Program-made: the position numbers and the translations under genes
Part shown: positions 44,437-56,369 of the stretch, in pieces
Numbering within the stretch: position 1 is the stretch's first letter
Layout: each line of letters opens with the position of its first letter
Notes under the pieces: generated by a model
What the model was told of the DNA's origin: nothing
The model's database searches: none
The model's input: the letters and a program-made list of their open reading frames with translations, nothing else
NCBI GenBank assembly: GCA_961205875.1
Contig: OY540814.1
Span: 5,872,993 to 5,936,992 of the forward strand
Direction of reading: 5' to 3'
Origin: Sialis fuliginosa
Lineage: Eukaryota; Arthropoda; Insecta; Megaloptera; Sialidae
Length of the DNA: 64,000 nucleotides

Positions 44437-45330
44437 CACCATAATTTTTAAATATAAAATATTTAAATAATTATTAAAACTTCTTACACAAAACAATATT
44501 TTTACAAGAGGATTCAGAAATATTATTCAAAACGGATTTCTGTTAATTTATTACGTTTTGCGACCTGTAGCGTGTTGCCGTAACTTAAAAATTTTAATTT
44601 CTCGACAAATTGAACTTTTTTTTTATTTTTATAACAGACAATTAAAACCAATCGATATTAAAATAAGTAAATAATGAGACTGTAATGTTCTTTTTAAGAA
44701 AATGTAACTTTTAAGTAGGTTATTAAAGAAATTTAAGATATAATTCTCATTTTATCAATGTACATACGTAAAAAAAATTTAGGACAAGAATAGAGCACAT
44801 TTCCATGCTTGTAGTGTTCAATATAAAGTATTCCATTTAAAATACATCTCTTATTAACCATCCTTCTTTTTGCATCGATAAAAAAGATGGTGGCCAAGCT
44901 GAGCTGGACATCCTGTATATAATATCTATTTAAATATACATATATACATATGTTAAACATTTGTAAATAAAACAGAATTTTATGTTGTGCTCATTACTTC
45001 ATTACAACTAATAAATTATATGCTAGTTAAATATGACCGCTTTCACTTTAAATTGTCAACGTATAACTTTGGCAATGCAACAGCTGTTGTTTTCAATTTG
45101 TAGAACAAAATGAATAATTTATTGATAATTTAATTCGTTCAATGAATTACATATTTTTGATTTTCAGGTCACAGTTTATCTACACATATATATTATATAT
45201 ATGTAGAGATACACATATGCAAACGTAATTCAGTGGTGGGTAATCAATATTAATTTAAATATTAGATTATAAGAGATATAAATAATATTAAAATATATGT
45301 ATTATCTATAAAATGTAAATGGACAAGTAT
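44437..45330. other. AT-rich filler
   Basis: A transposon-end-like motif, TGGACATCCTGTATA, lies near 44907 without a partner. A hairpin of TACACATATATA type lies at 45180-45215. No gene. Confidence 0.35.
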
Positions 45331-45334
45331 TTAC

Positions 45335-45500
45335 TCTCTAATATTTAATCAGTAAATAGTCACTGAACAAATCAGTGAATCGTTGTTAATATGGCTAAAA
45401 TCACTGGTTGATACGTGAGAACTAGTATAGACCACTGATTTTCAATTACTTTTACGTTCACTGAAGAAATCAGTGGAATTCTCACTGATTCAGTTTAAGG
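45335..45500. repeat. Cluster of CACTGA/TCAGTG inverted motifs
   Basis: TCACTGAACAAATCAGTGAA, ATCACTGGTTGAT, CCACTGATTTTC, TTCACTGAAGAAATCAGTGG and TCACTGATTCAGT recur within 165 bp, several as short palindromes. It may be a decayed repeat or a site cluster. Confidence 0.4.
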
Positions 45501-46744
45501 GGTTATATCTAATCGACAATTCGAAAAGGAGATTTTTTTAGGAGTTTTTTTTTTAATATTAAAAAAAGCAATCAAATTAAATTTGGAGGGTTTATATTGT
45601 ACATGTCTCAACACAATTTTTTTTTAAATGAAATATAAAACAAAATGGCGACTTTAGCGTTGCTACACTGAGTGCATTTTTTGTTATGTGCTCCACTGCG
45701 GAAAATAGAACATCCATGGATAAAAATCCAGACAAAAAAAACTTTTGTCTTTATTTACATGAGTTTTCTCATTGAAGTACACAAGATTATTAAAAAATAT
45801 CCATTTTTGCAAATTTTGTATCATTTTTTTAACAAAAAATCGCGTTTTTGACGAAAAAAAACGACTTTAAATTGTTTATAAAAACCGTAAAAATCGTGTA
45901 TACTTCGATATAAAATTTATCTAAGAAGTTACAGTTGAAATTTCAAGTTAAACGTGTGGAAAATGGCCAAGATAGGTTTTCTACAGTTTTTAAACACGTG
46001 GTTTCGATAAAACTTAGTTTAATGTTTGAAAACTGTTTTACTAAATGTATAAATGTCGTCTTTTTTTGAGACTATATCGGTTTGGCGGTTTTCGGTTACT
46101 TATTTTGTTTCTGGTTTGGCTTGAGATCGAATTCATTTAAACAAATAAAAAAATGTCAAAAATTAATTAATACATTAGATGTAACTTTTTAATAAATTTT
46201 CAATTTTTGTATAAAATAATATAATATTAATAATTTAAAAAAATATTATTTTGTAATATTAATAATTGACAGTCTTGCACATTATATGAAATTTAACTAA
46301 TTCTATCACCCGTGCCGCCACTGGCGTATATTATGTACGGTTTCAATAAATATTTAATTATCAATATATTCAAAATCACATGTCAAATATAAATTATGAA
46401 TCAAAGTTTATAATACAAATCGGTAAGTAAAAGAAATCAATAATATTTCGCCAAATTTTATAACATATATTTATTAGTATTTAATAAAATAAAAGACTAA
46501 AATAAATATAATAAATGTTATTTCAATATTTTTTTATTATTCAATACATTTTTATAATCTACAAACAAAACAACTATAAACACCTATATATTAATTAAAT
46601 TAAATATGTAAGTATCTAGAAAAACGTAAAATGAAATGTATGTGCCTCTTCTTTTTACCAATAAATAAAAACAATAAAAACCACACTAAAATAAAAAAAA
46701 TCATCAATAGAAAAAAAATTCAAACAAAAATTCAAAAAAACATC
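45501..46744. other. AT-rich sequence, possible old dispersed repeat
   Basis: ACAAAATGGCGACTTTAGCG near 45640 resembles CACAAAATGGCGACGATTTG near 47306, hinting at two decayed copies of one repeat. The remainder is filler. Confidence 0.3.
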
Positions 46745-46985
46745 TAACGTAAGAAGAAAGCATTCCTATGTCCGCCATTGTGGGTGCTATTCGCGAGCTC
46801 GTGTGCTGCGTGTATGTGTGTATATCTGTGTGTGCGTGTGCAAGCCGATGGGGTCGCGCAAATGGCGGTCCGGCGTTAGATAGACGCAATGCGTACGCGT
46901 ATACGAGTCGCCGCCACCCGCTATCCTGGTGGTGGTAGCCTCATCAAAGAGGCAGGCGGAAACAAGAATATCATCCATGTTTTTT
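46745..46985. promoter_or_regulatory. CpG-rich island with Pho/YY1-like and GTGT motifs
   Basis: GCCATTGTGGG (46774) and AAATGGCGGTCCGGCG (46860) carry GCCAT cores on opposite strands. Between them is a GTGTGTGT-rich run. ACGCAATGCGTACGCGTATA and AGTCGCCGCCACCCGC are CpG-dense. Minus-strand frames of 61-63 codons overlap but are not recognised. A promoter or Polycomb-response-like module is inferred. Confidence 0.4.
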
Positions 46986-49099
46986 TGTGTTCTGAATTTT
47001 GTACAGCGCGTCTTTTGTAGTACTGAATGTTTTATTTTGTTTATATTTTATTATCCTTTTTTTGTACCTATATAAAAAATATTGAAAAAAAACGCTGTTT
47101 TTTAAAAGGGGAAGCCACTGTGACGGGTCAAAAAAACTTATTCAATACAAATTTTTATTGAAAAATATTAAAAATTTATTAAGCTTGATGTGACGATTAA
47201 AAAAAATATTTTTCTTTATTATCCCATCGAAATTTCGAGATGGGTTAAATACTTTATCAATATCTATATATGTTGTACGTAGTCGATTTTTTATTTTATT
47301 TTTTCACAAAATGGCGACGATTTGAATTTTTTTTTTCATTTTTAACTATTTCTTTTATTCGAGCGGTCTTAAAAAATAGTAATTATCAAAATTTCAAAAA
47401 TCGGTTATGCGCAGACTTAGCCACTACGATAACGAAAAATAAAAATAAAATATATTTAAATCGATGCAGAAGTCTTTGAAGAATCGCTGGGAAAAAGTAA
47501 AAAAAATCGTTTCGAGAACCTGGTCTCACTAAATTGACTGTAACTCAAGCAATTTTAGAATTTTACCTTAACTTTTTTACATATTTTTGAATATGTATAC
47601 TTAAAAAAATGCATAAAAAATATTTTTTTTTGTTTTTTCTCCCTTGAGATACTTGTAATCACAGAGAATCTAAATTTTTAAGTATAGTGAAATATTAATA
47701 GTAGACTTGATCAACTTCTATAATACAATCTATATCATCTCTTGAATTTAAAAAAGAAAAAATATTTTATTATTAATGTTTATTTATTTTTAAATTGAAT
47801 ACAGTCAATAATTCGTAATTATATAATATAAATTTATTGGCTTGATGGTCACCCCTTGTAAAATATGTATCTGCTTAAATTTAAAAAAAAATTATAAGTA
47901 TATAGATACGCGGGAAAATATTCAATTCGTTCCTTATATTAAATGTTGCAAGTATGATGCTGCATGATAGAACATTATAAATATTGACCCTGCTACTATA
48001 TCTACGAGTACACAAAACAAATAAACTAAAGCTTCTTTTAATATTTGTTTATTTCCATACAAACATACCATATCATCGTACCTACTTTTAAGAATGTTAT
48101 AATAATTTTAAAAAACATATAGAATTAACAAATAATAGCTTCTTATATTTATTAAAGTTGTATTATATTTCAATTATGTGATTTTTTAAACTTGTTTCAA
48201 TATAAAAAAGATTTAAACATCCTTTTGTGCTTATGTTAAAAATAAATATAATTAATCAAAATTATAAAACAAAAACACACTCTTTTCCTTTTTACAATCG
48301 GTAGATTATCATAAACTAAATCCAATTTAAAAAAAGGAACAAAAATTCCAACTACAAAAAATCGCAAATACACCTAGGGACACATGCTCTTGTACCCTTC
48401 CCCTTTAAGCCCATCCATGTAATGTAAAATGCTAAAACACCGATATCTCTAACATATAAATAAATATTCCTTTTATTTCAAAATAAAAAAAAAATACTCG
48501 TACTAGCAGACAAAAGAATTACGTAGGTATGTTTTTTTTTAGAAAAAATTCTGCTTATTTTAACACTTTAACTGCTGATAACACAGTATCAGTTTTTCGA
48601 GGGTGAACAATGCACGATTAATTGTACAGGGCTCGGGTTAATGACCGGAAACGTTTGTATTTGCAATGAAAGTATCGCTAAATAATGTTATAAATGTAGT
48701 ATAAATTATAGGTATTCTATATATACTTATATATTTTATTTAAAAACTATAAACAAACTTCAAAATTTTTATTCAAATAAAAATATACTTAAAAATATTT
48801 TTGAAGGTTTATATATGTATTTTATAATGTATCTACTTGCGCTTTGTATGGGACATTTTTTATATGTAATGTATATGTATATCGCTTCCTTGCTTTGATA
48901 GTGGTACAACTATTTTACATTTGCTGGTACTTGAATATATATATACTGTTGGTTAGAACACATCTGCTTTTTGGCATAAAACTAAAAATTGTGTCATTTA
49001 ACACGATAAAAATGTTGTACGTATAGAGTCTATTTAATTGAGATTTTTTTTATTTATACCACAATCAAAGCAAAGAAAATGATATATTTTAAATTATCA
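46986..49099. other. AT-rich filler with a possible decayed repeat at 47.1-47.66 kb
   Basis: The part from 47105 to 47660 (AAGCCACTGTGACGGGTCAA, CAAAATGGCGACGATTTG, GGTTATGCGCAGACTTAGCC) has weak similarity to 16150 and 45640. No boundaries were found. The rest, to 49.1 kb, has no recognised feature. Confidence 0.35.
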
Positions 49100-49101
49100 T
49101 A

Positions 49102-49660
49102 AGGTACTTGCATCAGTTTTGGCCGAATTAAGAGCAAATAATACTGTTTTTGGGGATTGATGGGCTTATTTTTTATAATTCTCATAAACACATGTTACTA
49201 ATAAAATAAGTACCTCTTTATTAAATCAATTTAATTACCAAAATCCGCAAATAAAGTTTGTTTTTTAAATTATATAGCCTTTTATTATGTTTATGTCTAT
49301 CCTCCAGTAATGGATAAAGTAAAACCAATAATAAACACCCAGTGATAAACGCTAATGATTACAAAATGATAAATACTACAACACAAAATAAAGAATCGTA
49401 AATTTTTAAAACAATGTGAAGCAGATGCTATAATAATATAATTAATAATAAATAGGTTTTAATTAATAATAAGATTATACTAAAAATTAGATTAAATGTC
49501 GATCATTTTTACACCCATTGCTGTTTTACAGTTAAGTATGTATAGATTATGATTTAGTAATGGCAGTAACCAAATATTAACAAATATTTCTAATTTATAG
49601 TACATTTAATTAAACAAGAGTCAAACACTGGGATATCATCCAAGACTGGTGCCAGTATTT
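49102..49660 (+). mobile_element. Tc1/mariner-type MITE, GGTACTGGCACCAGTCTTG family, copy 3
   Basis: The ends AGGTACTTGCATCAGTTTTG and CAAGACTGGTGCCAGTATTT are more diverged than in other copies but TA is kept on both sides. Interior blocks GGGGATTGATGGGCTT and CAGTTAAGTATGTATAGATT match the family. Confidence 0.82.
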
Positions 49661-50242
49661 TACATTATTCGAAAGATCAAGAAATTTTTTCAAAAACAGT
49701 TTAACTTATGGAGTTGAATCGAAGGCCGTTTTCAATGTTTTTTTACTTTGCATTTGAAGGTGTGTGTATATATGAAATATTTTTTGTGACATGCTTTCTA
49801 TTATTGTACACAAAACCACAGTTTTATCTCCAGAGTTTATTTAATTTATGCTTCTTATAAGATAAAACAGTCTTTACTGATTTTACTTATAAAAAATTGA
49901 TAATATGTTCATTCCAGTTTAATTTAGAATTAATTAATTTGAAGCTAATATTTTACACTTTTGTTTAGTTGTATGTTACCTATCGATTTAGTTAGTATTT
50001 CTGGACAATAAAACGATTAAATAGCCAGAGCCATGATGTTTTTCCGGGAATTCACCAAAATTTTATATATCACCGAATTTTATATATAAATGAATAAAGG
50101 TTTATTATTAATAATTTCAGTTTTCAAAATTGCTAAGTTAAATAATTATAACTTTTTATATAATAATATTAACTTTTTTTTTTTTAAGAAAATAATGGAA
50201 ATATATTACTTTTATCTATATATGAACTAAGTTTTTGAGCCG
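49661..50242. other. AT-rich spacer
   Basis: Nothing recognised. Confidence 0.4.
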
Positions 50243-50351
50243 TTGTCCACGTTGTCGTACTTTCTTACTTGAAATTTGCACTGTCATATCGGAGTCTTCT
50301 TCGGAAGTGTTTCGAATGCCAAGTAAGAAAATATGACAACGTGGACGACAA
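50243..50351. other. Long imperfect hairpin of about 109 nt
   Basis: TTGTCCACGTTGTCGTACTT and the complement of CAACGTGGACGACAA form the base. The pairing runs about 30 bp on each side to CTTACTTG/CAAGTAAG. Within the loop a second stem, CTTC-TTCG-GAAG, has a UUCG-type tetraloop. The composition is more even than the flanks. It could be a small MITE or a structured RNA; there is no evidence of transcription. Confidence 0.5.
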
Positions 50352-50583
50352 TCTGGAAACTTATAGTTCAATGAACAACGGCCACGAAAGCTTTTATAGA
50401 AGAACATTCCTTTTACCTATTTAAAAATCTATACAAATTATTGTTTTACTTCAATGACATCGAATTACAATGGAAACATTATACATTATAGATACAAATA
50501 AATCATCATTATTTTATCTAGACTGTTCTTAGTTGTTAATTATATTATATAATTTTGATAGTTATTTTATGATAATAATATAT

Positions 50584-50739
50584 TTGAGGAGGTGAATTCC
50601 AAAACTCGTTTGTTCCATTTTAAAAAAAATGTCGAGATACAGTGAATTTTGAAAGAATTTTTGACATTTTTTCAAAATCTACTGCATCTCGATTATTTTT
50701 TAAAATTGAACGAACGAGTTTTGGAACTCACCTCCTCAA
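50584..50739. mobile_element. Palindromic MITE, about 156 bp
   Basis: TTGAGGAGGTGAATTCCAAA and the complement of GGAACTCACCTCCTCAA end the unit; the arms match through ACTCGTTTGTTCCATTTT, then CGAGAT(A/G)CAGT. A centre of about 25 bp is unpaired. No clear target duplication. No coding capacity. Confidence 0.78.
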
Positions 50740-51760
50740 TTATACACAATTAACATTACTTCATTTTTGAATATTTATAATAGGTATAATAACATATATA
50801 AATAAATAAATTAATTTTTTTTATTACACGTTAAAAAATGTAATGTTATTTTAACTATTATGTTAATTAACTATTCTGTATTGTAACTTGAGGACTGTAA
50901 TAAAAATTCAGATAATATTGGAAATTTTACTAAGCTAAATTGTTACTACTGAACACTTGGCATTTTACTATATTTTCTTATAAAAATTTCAATGCGCATT
51001 TCAATTTTCCCCATAATACTGATATGTCCCTCAATAACCTAAAATAACATAGTAATTTTTATTATACAAATTTTTTCGTGTAATAATTCGATCGTGGGTG
51101 AATCTCATTTTCTAACTTTATTAGTTGTTTTTTTTTTGTAAGTAACTTTTACTTTAAAACCATAAATAAGAATGTAAAGACATGCCAAAAAAAGTTTTAT
51201 TTAAAAAAGGTTCAATATAAAGCCAACAAATTTCTCACTACTTTACAGCTTTCGTTATTCCAAAATACTAATTTTACTACAATGAACATGTTATAAATTA
51301 CGATAATAAATTTGTATCGAACAATTAACTACAGTGTAATATCTATATTACATTTCTATATACATATTTATATAATTGTTATTTAACTGTGGGTACAATT
51401 ATCCTTACATTTTAAAAGAATTTTACTTTTATCACGAAGTGATTTTTTTTTAATATTGCCAAAACCCACTATAAAAATTATTATTATTATGCCTATTTAG
51501 TGATTACTAATTACTATTAATTAATTACTAATATAGTATTAATACCCTTTCCACTTTTTTTAATAAAAAATTATATTTAAATATCTAGATGATATTAACA
51601 AAATATGAGTATATAATATGAGTTTTACAAACCAAAAATACTGTAATTACTTTTGTATCTATCAGTAGGTAAGCATTTTATTTAAATATTCCAATTATTG
51701 TCTTCTTAAAAATAAGCCCTTAAAAATCATGATCTATTTGAGCTCCAATCATTGACCAGA
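50740..51760. other. AT-rich filler
   Basis: Nothing recognised. Confidence 0.45.
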
Positions 51761-51764
51761 GAAT

Positions 51765-52090
51765 GAATTTTGTTTTCTCCCAATACGAAGATACGAGAAG
51801 CATTGTGATCGTTTTAAAATGAAACAAAAAAATTGTTCTCAAATTTCAAAATTTTAAATTGATCTTTCCGTTTCAGGTCAAGACAAACACTTTTCATTCT
51901 ATGTCTGTCTGTCTGTCGGTCACCTGAATCTTTGTCACACGCATAACTCATGAACTACTGAACCAATATTAATGAAACTTGGTTGGGTGGTTGGGTCTGG
52001 CTTGAGGACGGTCCCATTTCAAAATCATCAAAATCGTGTGTGGGTGACATCCTAAAATATTTATTTAGTTTGGCGTTTTTAATTTTTTTG
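51765..52090 (+). repeat. Dispersed repeat, copy 2, with CTGTCTGTCTG block
   Basis: The first 140 bp match 1300-1480. They are followed by GTCTGTCTGTCTGTCGGTCA, CGCATAACTCATGAACTACT, GAACCAATATTAATGAAACT and GGTTGGGTCTGGCTTGAGGA. The 'ATAACTC...GAACxGATxTxxATGAAACTTGG' part is typical of arthropod Helitron- or LINE-associated repeats. Ends were not resolved. Confidence 0.55.
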
Positions 52091-52720
52091 GTTTAAAAAC
52101 GCAGTTTTACGGTTCGGATATTTCCGTTTAAGAAATCCAAAAAGTATATTTAAAAAAATTTCTTCAGTAAAAAAATTACCATTTACATTAGTGTCCGAAA
52201 AATCACCACGAAAGCTTTTTTTATCGTTGATATAAAAAAGAAATCTGGAATATATAGGTATCCACCTAAAGAAGTGTTATTTTTTTGTTAAAATAATTCC
52301 CAAATCAGTTAAATAAAAGATTATTGTAACAATTTTAATGCAAATTGATTTCAAAGGAATACAAAATTGGAATTATTGAAATTAAATTATTTTACTCTCA
52401 CTTTCTAAAACGATTATTATTATATACATCGTGTAACAATTTAATACCGATTGTCATAAAATATAATTATTATTTTACGCTCAATCGTTATTCAATAAAG
52501 CATTTTCGTTTTCATGAACAGGGTTATACACGTATCATTGAACTACATTAATAAATCTATAAAGAAGTAACCTACATAATTATTTGCTCTTTTTCAATAA
52601 ATAAATCAATATTTGGATCATACATTATTGTTTATATTTTTTATTCATTTCATGTAACGTCTGATTTACATTTATATGTTGTGTATGTATATAAGAGTGT
52701 GTCAAAAAATGAACATTCGC
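52091..52720. other. AT-rich filler
   Basis: No element or gene was recognised. A 68-codon frame at 52345-52551 has random-like composition. Confidence 0.4.
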
Positions 52721-52723
52721 TCT

Positions 52724-53393
52724 CGTTACGAAATTATTACCTAAAAAAATCTTCGTGTAAGAATTACCCGCAGTAGTTCAATTTAAGAGGTGTCGCAAAA
52801 GAGGATCCCGTTTCCCATTCTAATAATATGGGGAAATGATTCTTTAGTACTAAAGTTGGATTTGCTGATTTATGACAACTCTTGAAAAAATTTTAAGGAT
52901 ATAAACGTATCAACAAAGTCATTACCCTCAATTCAACGTATCAAAAGTTACGCAGACATTCTAATTGTAAGTGATTTATTTGTTAAATGTTAATTTTATG
53001 GGAAATTTAATTCTCTTTAAAAATAGACTTATAAGCGTTTTAAACAATTTTTTTTTACAAAAATCAGCATTTTAACGTCAATATTCTATAAATATCAAAT
53101 AAATAGCAATTGATAATCTTACTACTGAGCTATATCTGAAAAAGAATGATCCAGCCGAAAACTTGCATTATTAGAAAATAATTGTATTTTCTACAAAATG
53201 ACGTCCTTAATTTTTTTATTATCCATTATCATGAATCAGTAATACATATTTTAGTAGTAAGGAATAATTTGTCCATGTTATTTAAATGGAAAACAAGACT
53301 CCCGCCCTTGTGACACCTCTTAAAATTAAACTACATGGTAATTCTTCGGCAAAGATTTACTTTAGGTCAGAAACTAACTTATTTTGTAACCAC
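52724..53393. mobile_element. Foldback element, GGTTACGAAATTAG family
   Basis: The left arm (GTTACGAAATTATTACC, GTAAGAATTACC, AAGAGGTGTCGCAAAAG) pairs with the right (AACTAACTTATTTTGTAAC, GGTAATTCTTCGGC, TTGTGACACCTCTT). The interior also pairs around CCCATTCTAATAATATGGGG and CTTTAGTACTAAAG-type sequence. A half copy lies at 19715-20105. No coding capacity. Confidence 0.72.
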
Positions 53394-53835
53394 AGTGAAG
53401 TAAAAAAATATTGCTTTTTTTTAAATACCCTAGTGTATAGAGTATGTTATTCTCGGAAGAATACTCTGTTCGTTTAATAAATTTACCAAATGTATGTTCT
53501 GATTTACAAAACATCGTGTATTGGGATGAAAACAAAAAAACAAGTAATTGTAATGTCGATGTAGGTACAGACAAAAATACAAATGTGAGTAATTTGTTTT
53601 GATGAATCTGGATGAAGGCATTGCTACACTTTTACATATTTTTCTTGTGTTGTATGTATCAAAAGAACAAATAAATACAAAACAAAACAACTAAAAATTC
53701 CGTTCAATTTATCAAACATAAAACCCAATCAAACAAACCTGCGTAAAACCTCTAAAAAATCCGCCTCATTGAACCAAAAACCAAACTATAAAAACACAAA
53801 AAACCGCAAACGAAAATAACAAAATATTTGCGTTA
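53394..53835. other. AT-rich sequence upstream of the CpG-rich block
   Basis: Nothing was recognised. Minus-strand frames of 62-86 codons at 53374-53954 have no family resemblance. Confidence 0.35.
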
Positions 53836-53839
53836 AAGG

Positions 53840-53995
53840 TCGTTAAAAATACGGGAAGGAAAAACATGCGAAAAACGCGGAAAAAATGTTTTAACAAAAA
53901 AATCAACAACATGCAGCAGAGAAAAATATCGCAAGACTCACACCATGTGAGCAAACACTCGGCGGTTTCAAAATGGCCGCCGCGACAACATAAAA
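53840..53995 (+). promoter_or_regulatory. Candidate promoter and 5' leader of the 79-codon frame
   Basis: Composition shifts from AT-rich to CpG-containing here (AAAACGCGGAAAAAATG, CACTCGGCGGTTTC). AAAATGGCCGCCGCGAC at 53971-53986 carries a Pho/YY1-type ATGGCCGC core, common just upstream of or within the leaders of housekeeping insect genes. No TATA box was seen; the start site is not mapped. Confidence 0.4.
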
Positions 53996-54235
53996 ATGCT
54001 TTCGTACAAAATGGCTTCCCTTTTGAGAGCTCTAAGCACCCTCGTAGATCAAACGGAGCCGGGCCGACATACGAATCTGGCTCTTATATCGAGTCGGCGT
54101 TGGAATTATTCTGCTGCAGTGGTCGCTTCAAACACGCCAGCTGCCCCCGTGCGGAAAGAGTTCCGATATAAAAAGTGCCAAGCCGCCACGCCGCCCGCCC
54201 ATTGGACCGAGTTCGAACCTTACTTCCACACGTAA
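53996..54235 (+). CDS. Candidate small protein or first exon with mitochondrial-targeting-like N-terminus
   Basis: A 79-codon frame begins MLSYKMASLLRALSTLV and ends EFEPYFHT before TAA. The second ATG at 54011 has the better context (CAAAATGG) and may be the real start, giving 74 residues. The first 50 residues are rich in R, S, A and L and poor in acidic residues, with a helix-forming MASLLRAL segment and an RRWNYSAA stretch, as in mitochondrial presequences. The rest (APVRKEFRYKKCQA, then PPAHWTEFEPYFHT) is not low-complexity. I do not recognise the family. A consensus donor, GGGTGAGT, lies 16 bp past the stop, and a weaker GTAACT donor overlaps the stop codon, so this may be a first coding exon. 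Codon composition follows the local CpG-rich block, which also makes chance openness possible. Confidence 0.45.
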   Translation: MLSYKMASLLRALSTLVDQTEPGRHTNLALISSRRWNYSAAVVASNTPAAPVRKEFRYKKCQAATPPAHWTEFEPYFHT

Positions 54236-54480
54236 CTGGCCACTGCGGGTGAGTTATATTCGAGGGAGAGAATTTTCAAAAAAAAAATCGGCAACCCCCG
54301 CAGTTCTGGCTCACTCCAAGCACGTATCGCATTGATTTTTTCGCGCGGGCGCAGTAAAAAGTCCGGAGAAAACATAGCTCCACCCTTCGCGCGGCTATTG
54401 GCTGCCCCCTCATTACATATGTGCAGCTACACGCTACGTGAGGGATGAGAAAAGTACGTAGGAACGGGGGTCAAATATTT
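54236..54480 (+). promoter_or_regulatory. CpG-rich intron start or regulatory block
   Basis: A GTGAGT donor at 54251-54256 is followed by CpG-rich sequence (TTCGCGCGGGCGCAGTAAAA, CCTTCGCGCGGCTATTGGCT). GGCTATTGGCTGCC holds an inverted CCAAT box. Whether this is intron, promoter or both cannot be told. Confidence 0.35.
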
Positions 54481-54900
54481 CACTCTCAAGGGTGGGTGGA
54501 GTGGTAAAAAAAAAACACAAAACCAGCATCTACAGCCACCCTACACACGGACCAAATTCCTCTAAATCACTTGTGAAGTGTGAGAACCTCCAAGGATGAG
54601 TGAAATGAAAGTAGAAATTTCAAAAACCACCCTTACGGCAAATTACGAGATGGGTGTGTTTGCGCGATACCTTTGAGGATAAGAGTTTGCAATAGGGGGT
54701 GGTTGGTGGCATCAAAAACAGCCCTTACGACAATTCGTAAAAAGGGTTTACTTTTCTCTAGTGTATCATGTTGACCACACGAGGGGGTGAGACGGGCGAA
54801 GCGCGCTAGGATGGGGATGTAGATTCACAACGTTTGAAAACCTTAAAAACAACCCCTGCAGCCAAATATAAAAGAGTTGATATTCGTTCAGATGTAAGTG
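54481..54900 (+). repeat. Degenerate tandem repeat, unit about 95-130 bp
   Basis: A diverged motif of the form AAAAACCACCCTTACGGCAA recurs near 54528 (CTACAGCCACCCTACACACG), 54622, 54715 (AAAACAGCCCTTACGACAAT) and 54845 (AAAACAACCCCTGCAGCCAA), each followed by AAAT-type sequence and a GGGTG or GAGTTG element. A similar unit lies near 17950-18030. Fully decayed; no coding sense. Confidence 0.5.
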
Positions 54901-55280
54901 CGTAATATTTATTGATTGTATTATCCAGAGGATACAACAGAAGAACGGGAGGTTTTCAACGACCCTGTAACGTCCTTGATCGGAATGATTTTTCTCTTTT
55001 CGGTAAAATAATTTCCGTGTAGGTGATAGAGATGACAGGGGGCTGGGGGAGGTCTTTTTAAATTGACCGTACTTGTGTGTGGAGAGGGGAGGGAGATGTG
55101 GTATGAGTTTTATTATGCGAACGCTGTGTGTTTGATGATCTAGAGCCGAGGACTGAATGATGAAAGTGACGTGATGTCGACAGAATGAATGGGTTTTGTT
55201 TAATCCAAAAGCAAAGAGAATCTGCCAGAGATTTACTGCACACAGTTTGTGTTTCCAGATACGTGTGGATTTGAGCTTCT
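54901..55280. other. Even-composition block, unassigned
   Basis: ACAGGGGGCTGGGGGAGGTC and GGAGAGGGGAGGGAGATGTG give a purine-rich strand. A 61-codon minus frame is not recognised. Probably a continuation of the regulatory or intronic block. Confidence 0.3.
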
Positions 55281-55439
55281 AAGCCCCATAATACTCAATA
55301 TATCATTTTATATTTTCTAGCACAATTTTCTTACACAAAAATATATAAATTCAATTTTAAATACATTATTGTATAACTCGAGACATTATTTTGTATTCAA
55401 AAAACATACTTCTCTTAATTAGATATCAATTATTTGACA

Positions 55440-55710
55440 AGAAAATAACTAAATTATATATTAATATGATAATCAAACAGCAGAGATTTTAGCTATAGGA
55501 GAAAATTGTCGTCACAAACCATAAATATTGGTCTTTGGAAAGGTAGCTCCGAATAAAAATAACTGCGAGCTGCAACGGGATAGAAATAAACGACAACTGT
55601 ACTGTTGCAGAAAATAAATCAAGAAGGCATTGTTCTAAACTTGCCAAGTGGAAAACATGTAAATGTGGCCGGAAAAACATCACGGACAAGTTAATTTACT
55701 GTAGCAGTAC
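55440..55710. promoter_or_regulatory. Even-composition island, candidate conserved element
   Basis: CACAAACCATAAATATTGGT (Hox-type CCATAAA), AACTGCGAGCTGCAACGGGA and ATGTGGCCGGAAAAACATCA stand out. No frame is recognised. Enhancer status is inferred from composition and spacing within the island series. Confidence 0.3.
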
Positions 55711-56365
55711 AATTTTCTCTATGTATATTCTATTAAAATACATGTTATTAATGCTAATTATAAATTTTATATAAAATACATAAAACATAGTATTATTACG
55801 TCATATCTCATATTTATAATAAACTCATAAAAATCTAAATTATTCAATTTGATAAAAAATATTGTATTTATATATGATAATTTGGTATCAATTTATTTCT
55901 CAAAATGATCAAAATTAGTCGAACCTTTAAAAAATGGGTGTTACAATATCCTAATTATCCACCCCACTAATTTAAAAAATTATATTTACATAATTTAAAA
56001 TATAAAAATCATTAATGTATTATATGTTATCCGACGGTAAGCTATATATATATGTAGATACTAACATCAGTTTAAATATTGATTCGGTTTAAACATGAAA
56101 AAAACTATTTGTTGATAAATTTACTTCAAATAATATATTTTCCAGAATTTTTTTTTAAATTATTATACAAAATATTTTTGTTAATAATCAATAAATAAAA
56201 TTTGTTCATTATTATAAATGGATATTTGAGAACAAATACAAAAGGAAATACATATAATAAAATTTTAATGTATACCAGTGAACCTACTACTTAAAACTTA
56301 TACAACGAAAAAAAAATATACCCACAAACATTTTTTCACAACAATTAATGTACGAAACCTTTTTG
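55711..56365. other. AT-rich spacer
   Basis: Nothing recognised. Confidence 0.4.
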
Positions 56366-56369
56366 CACA

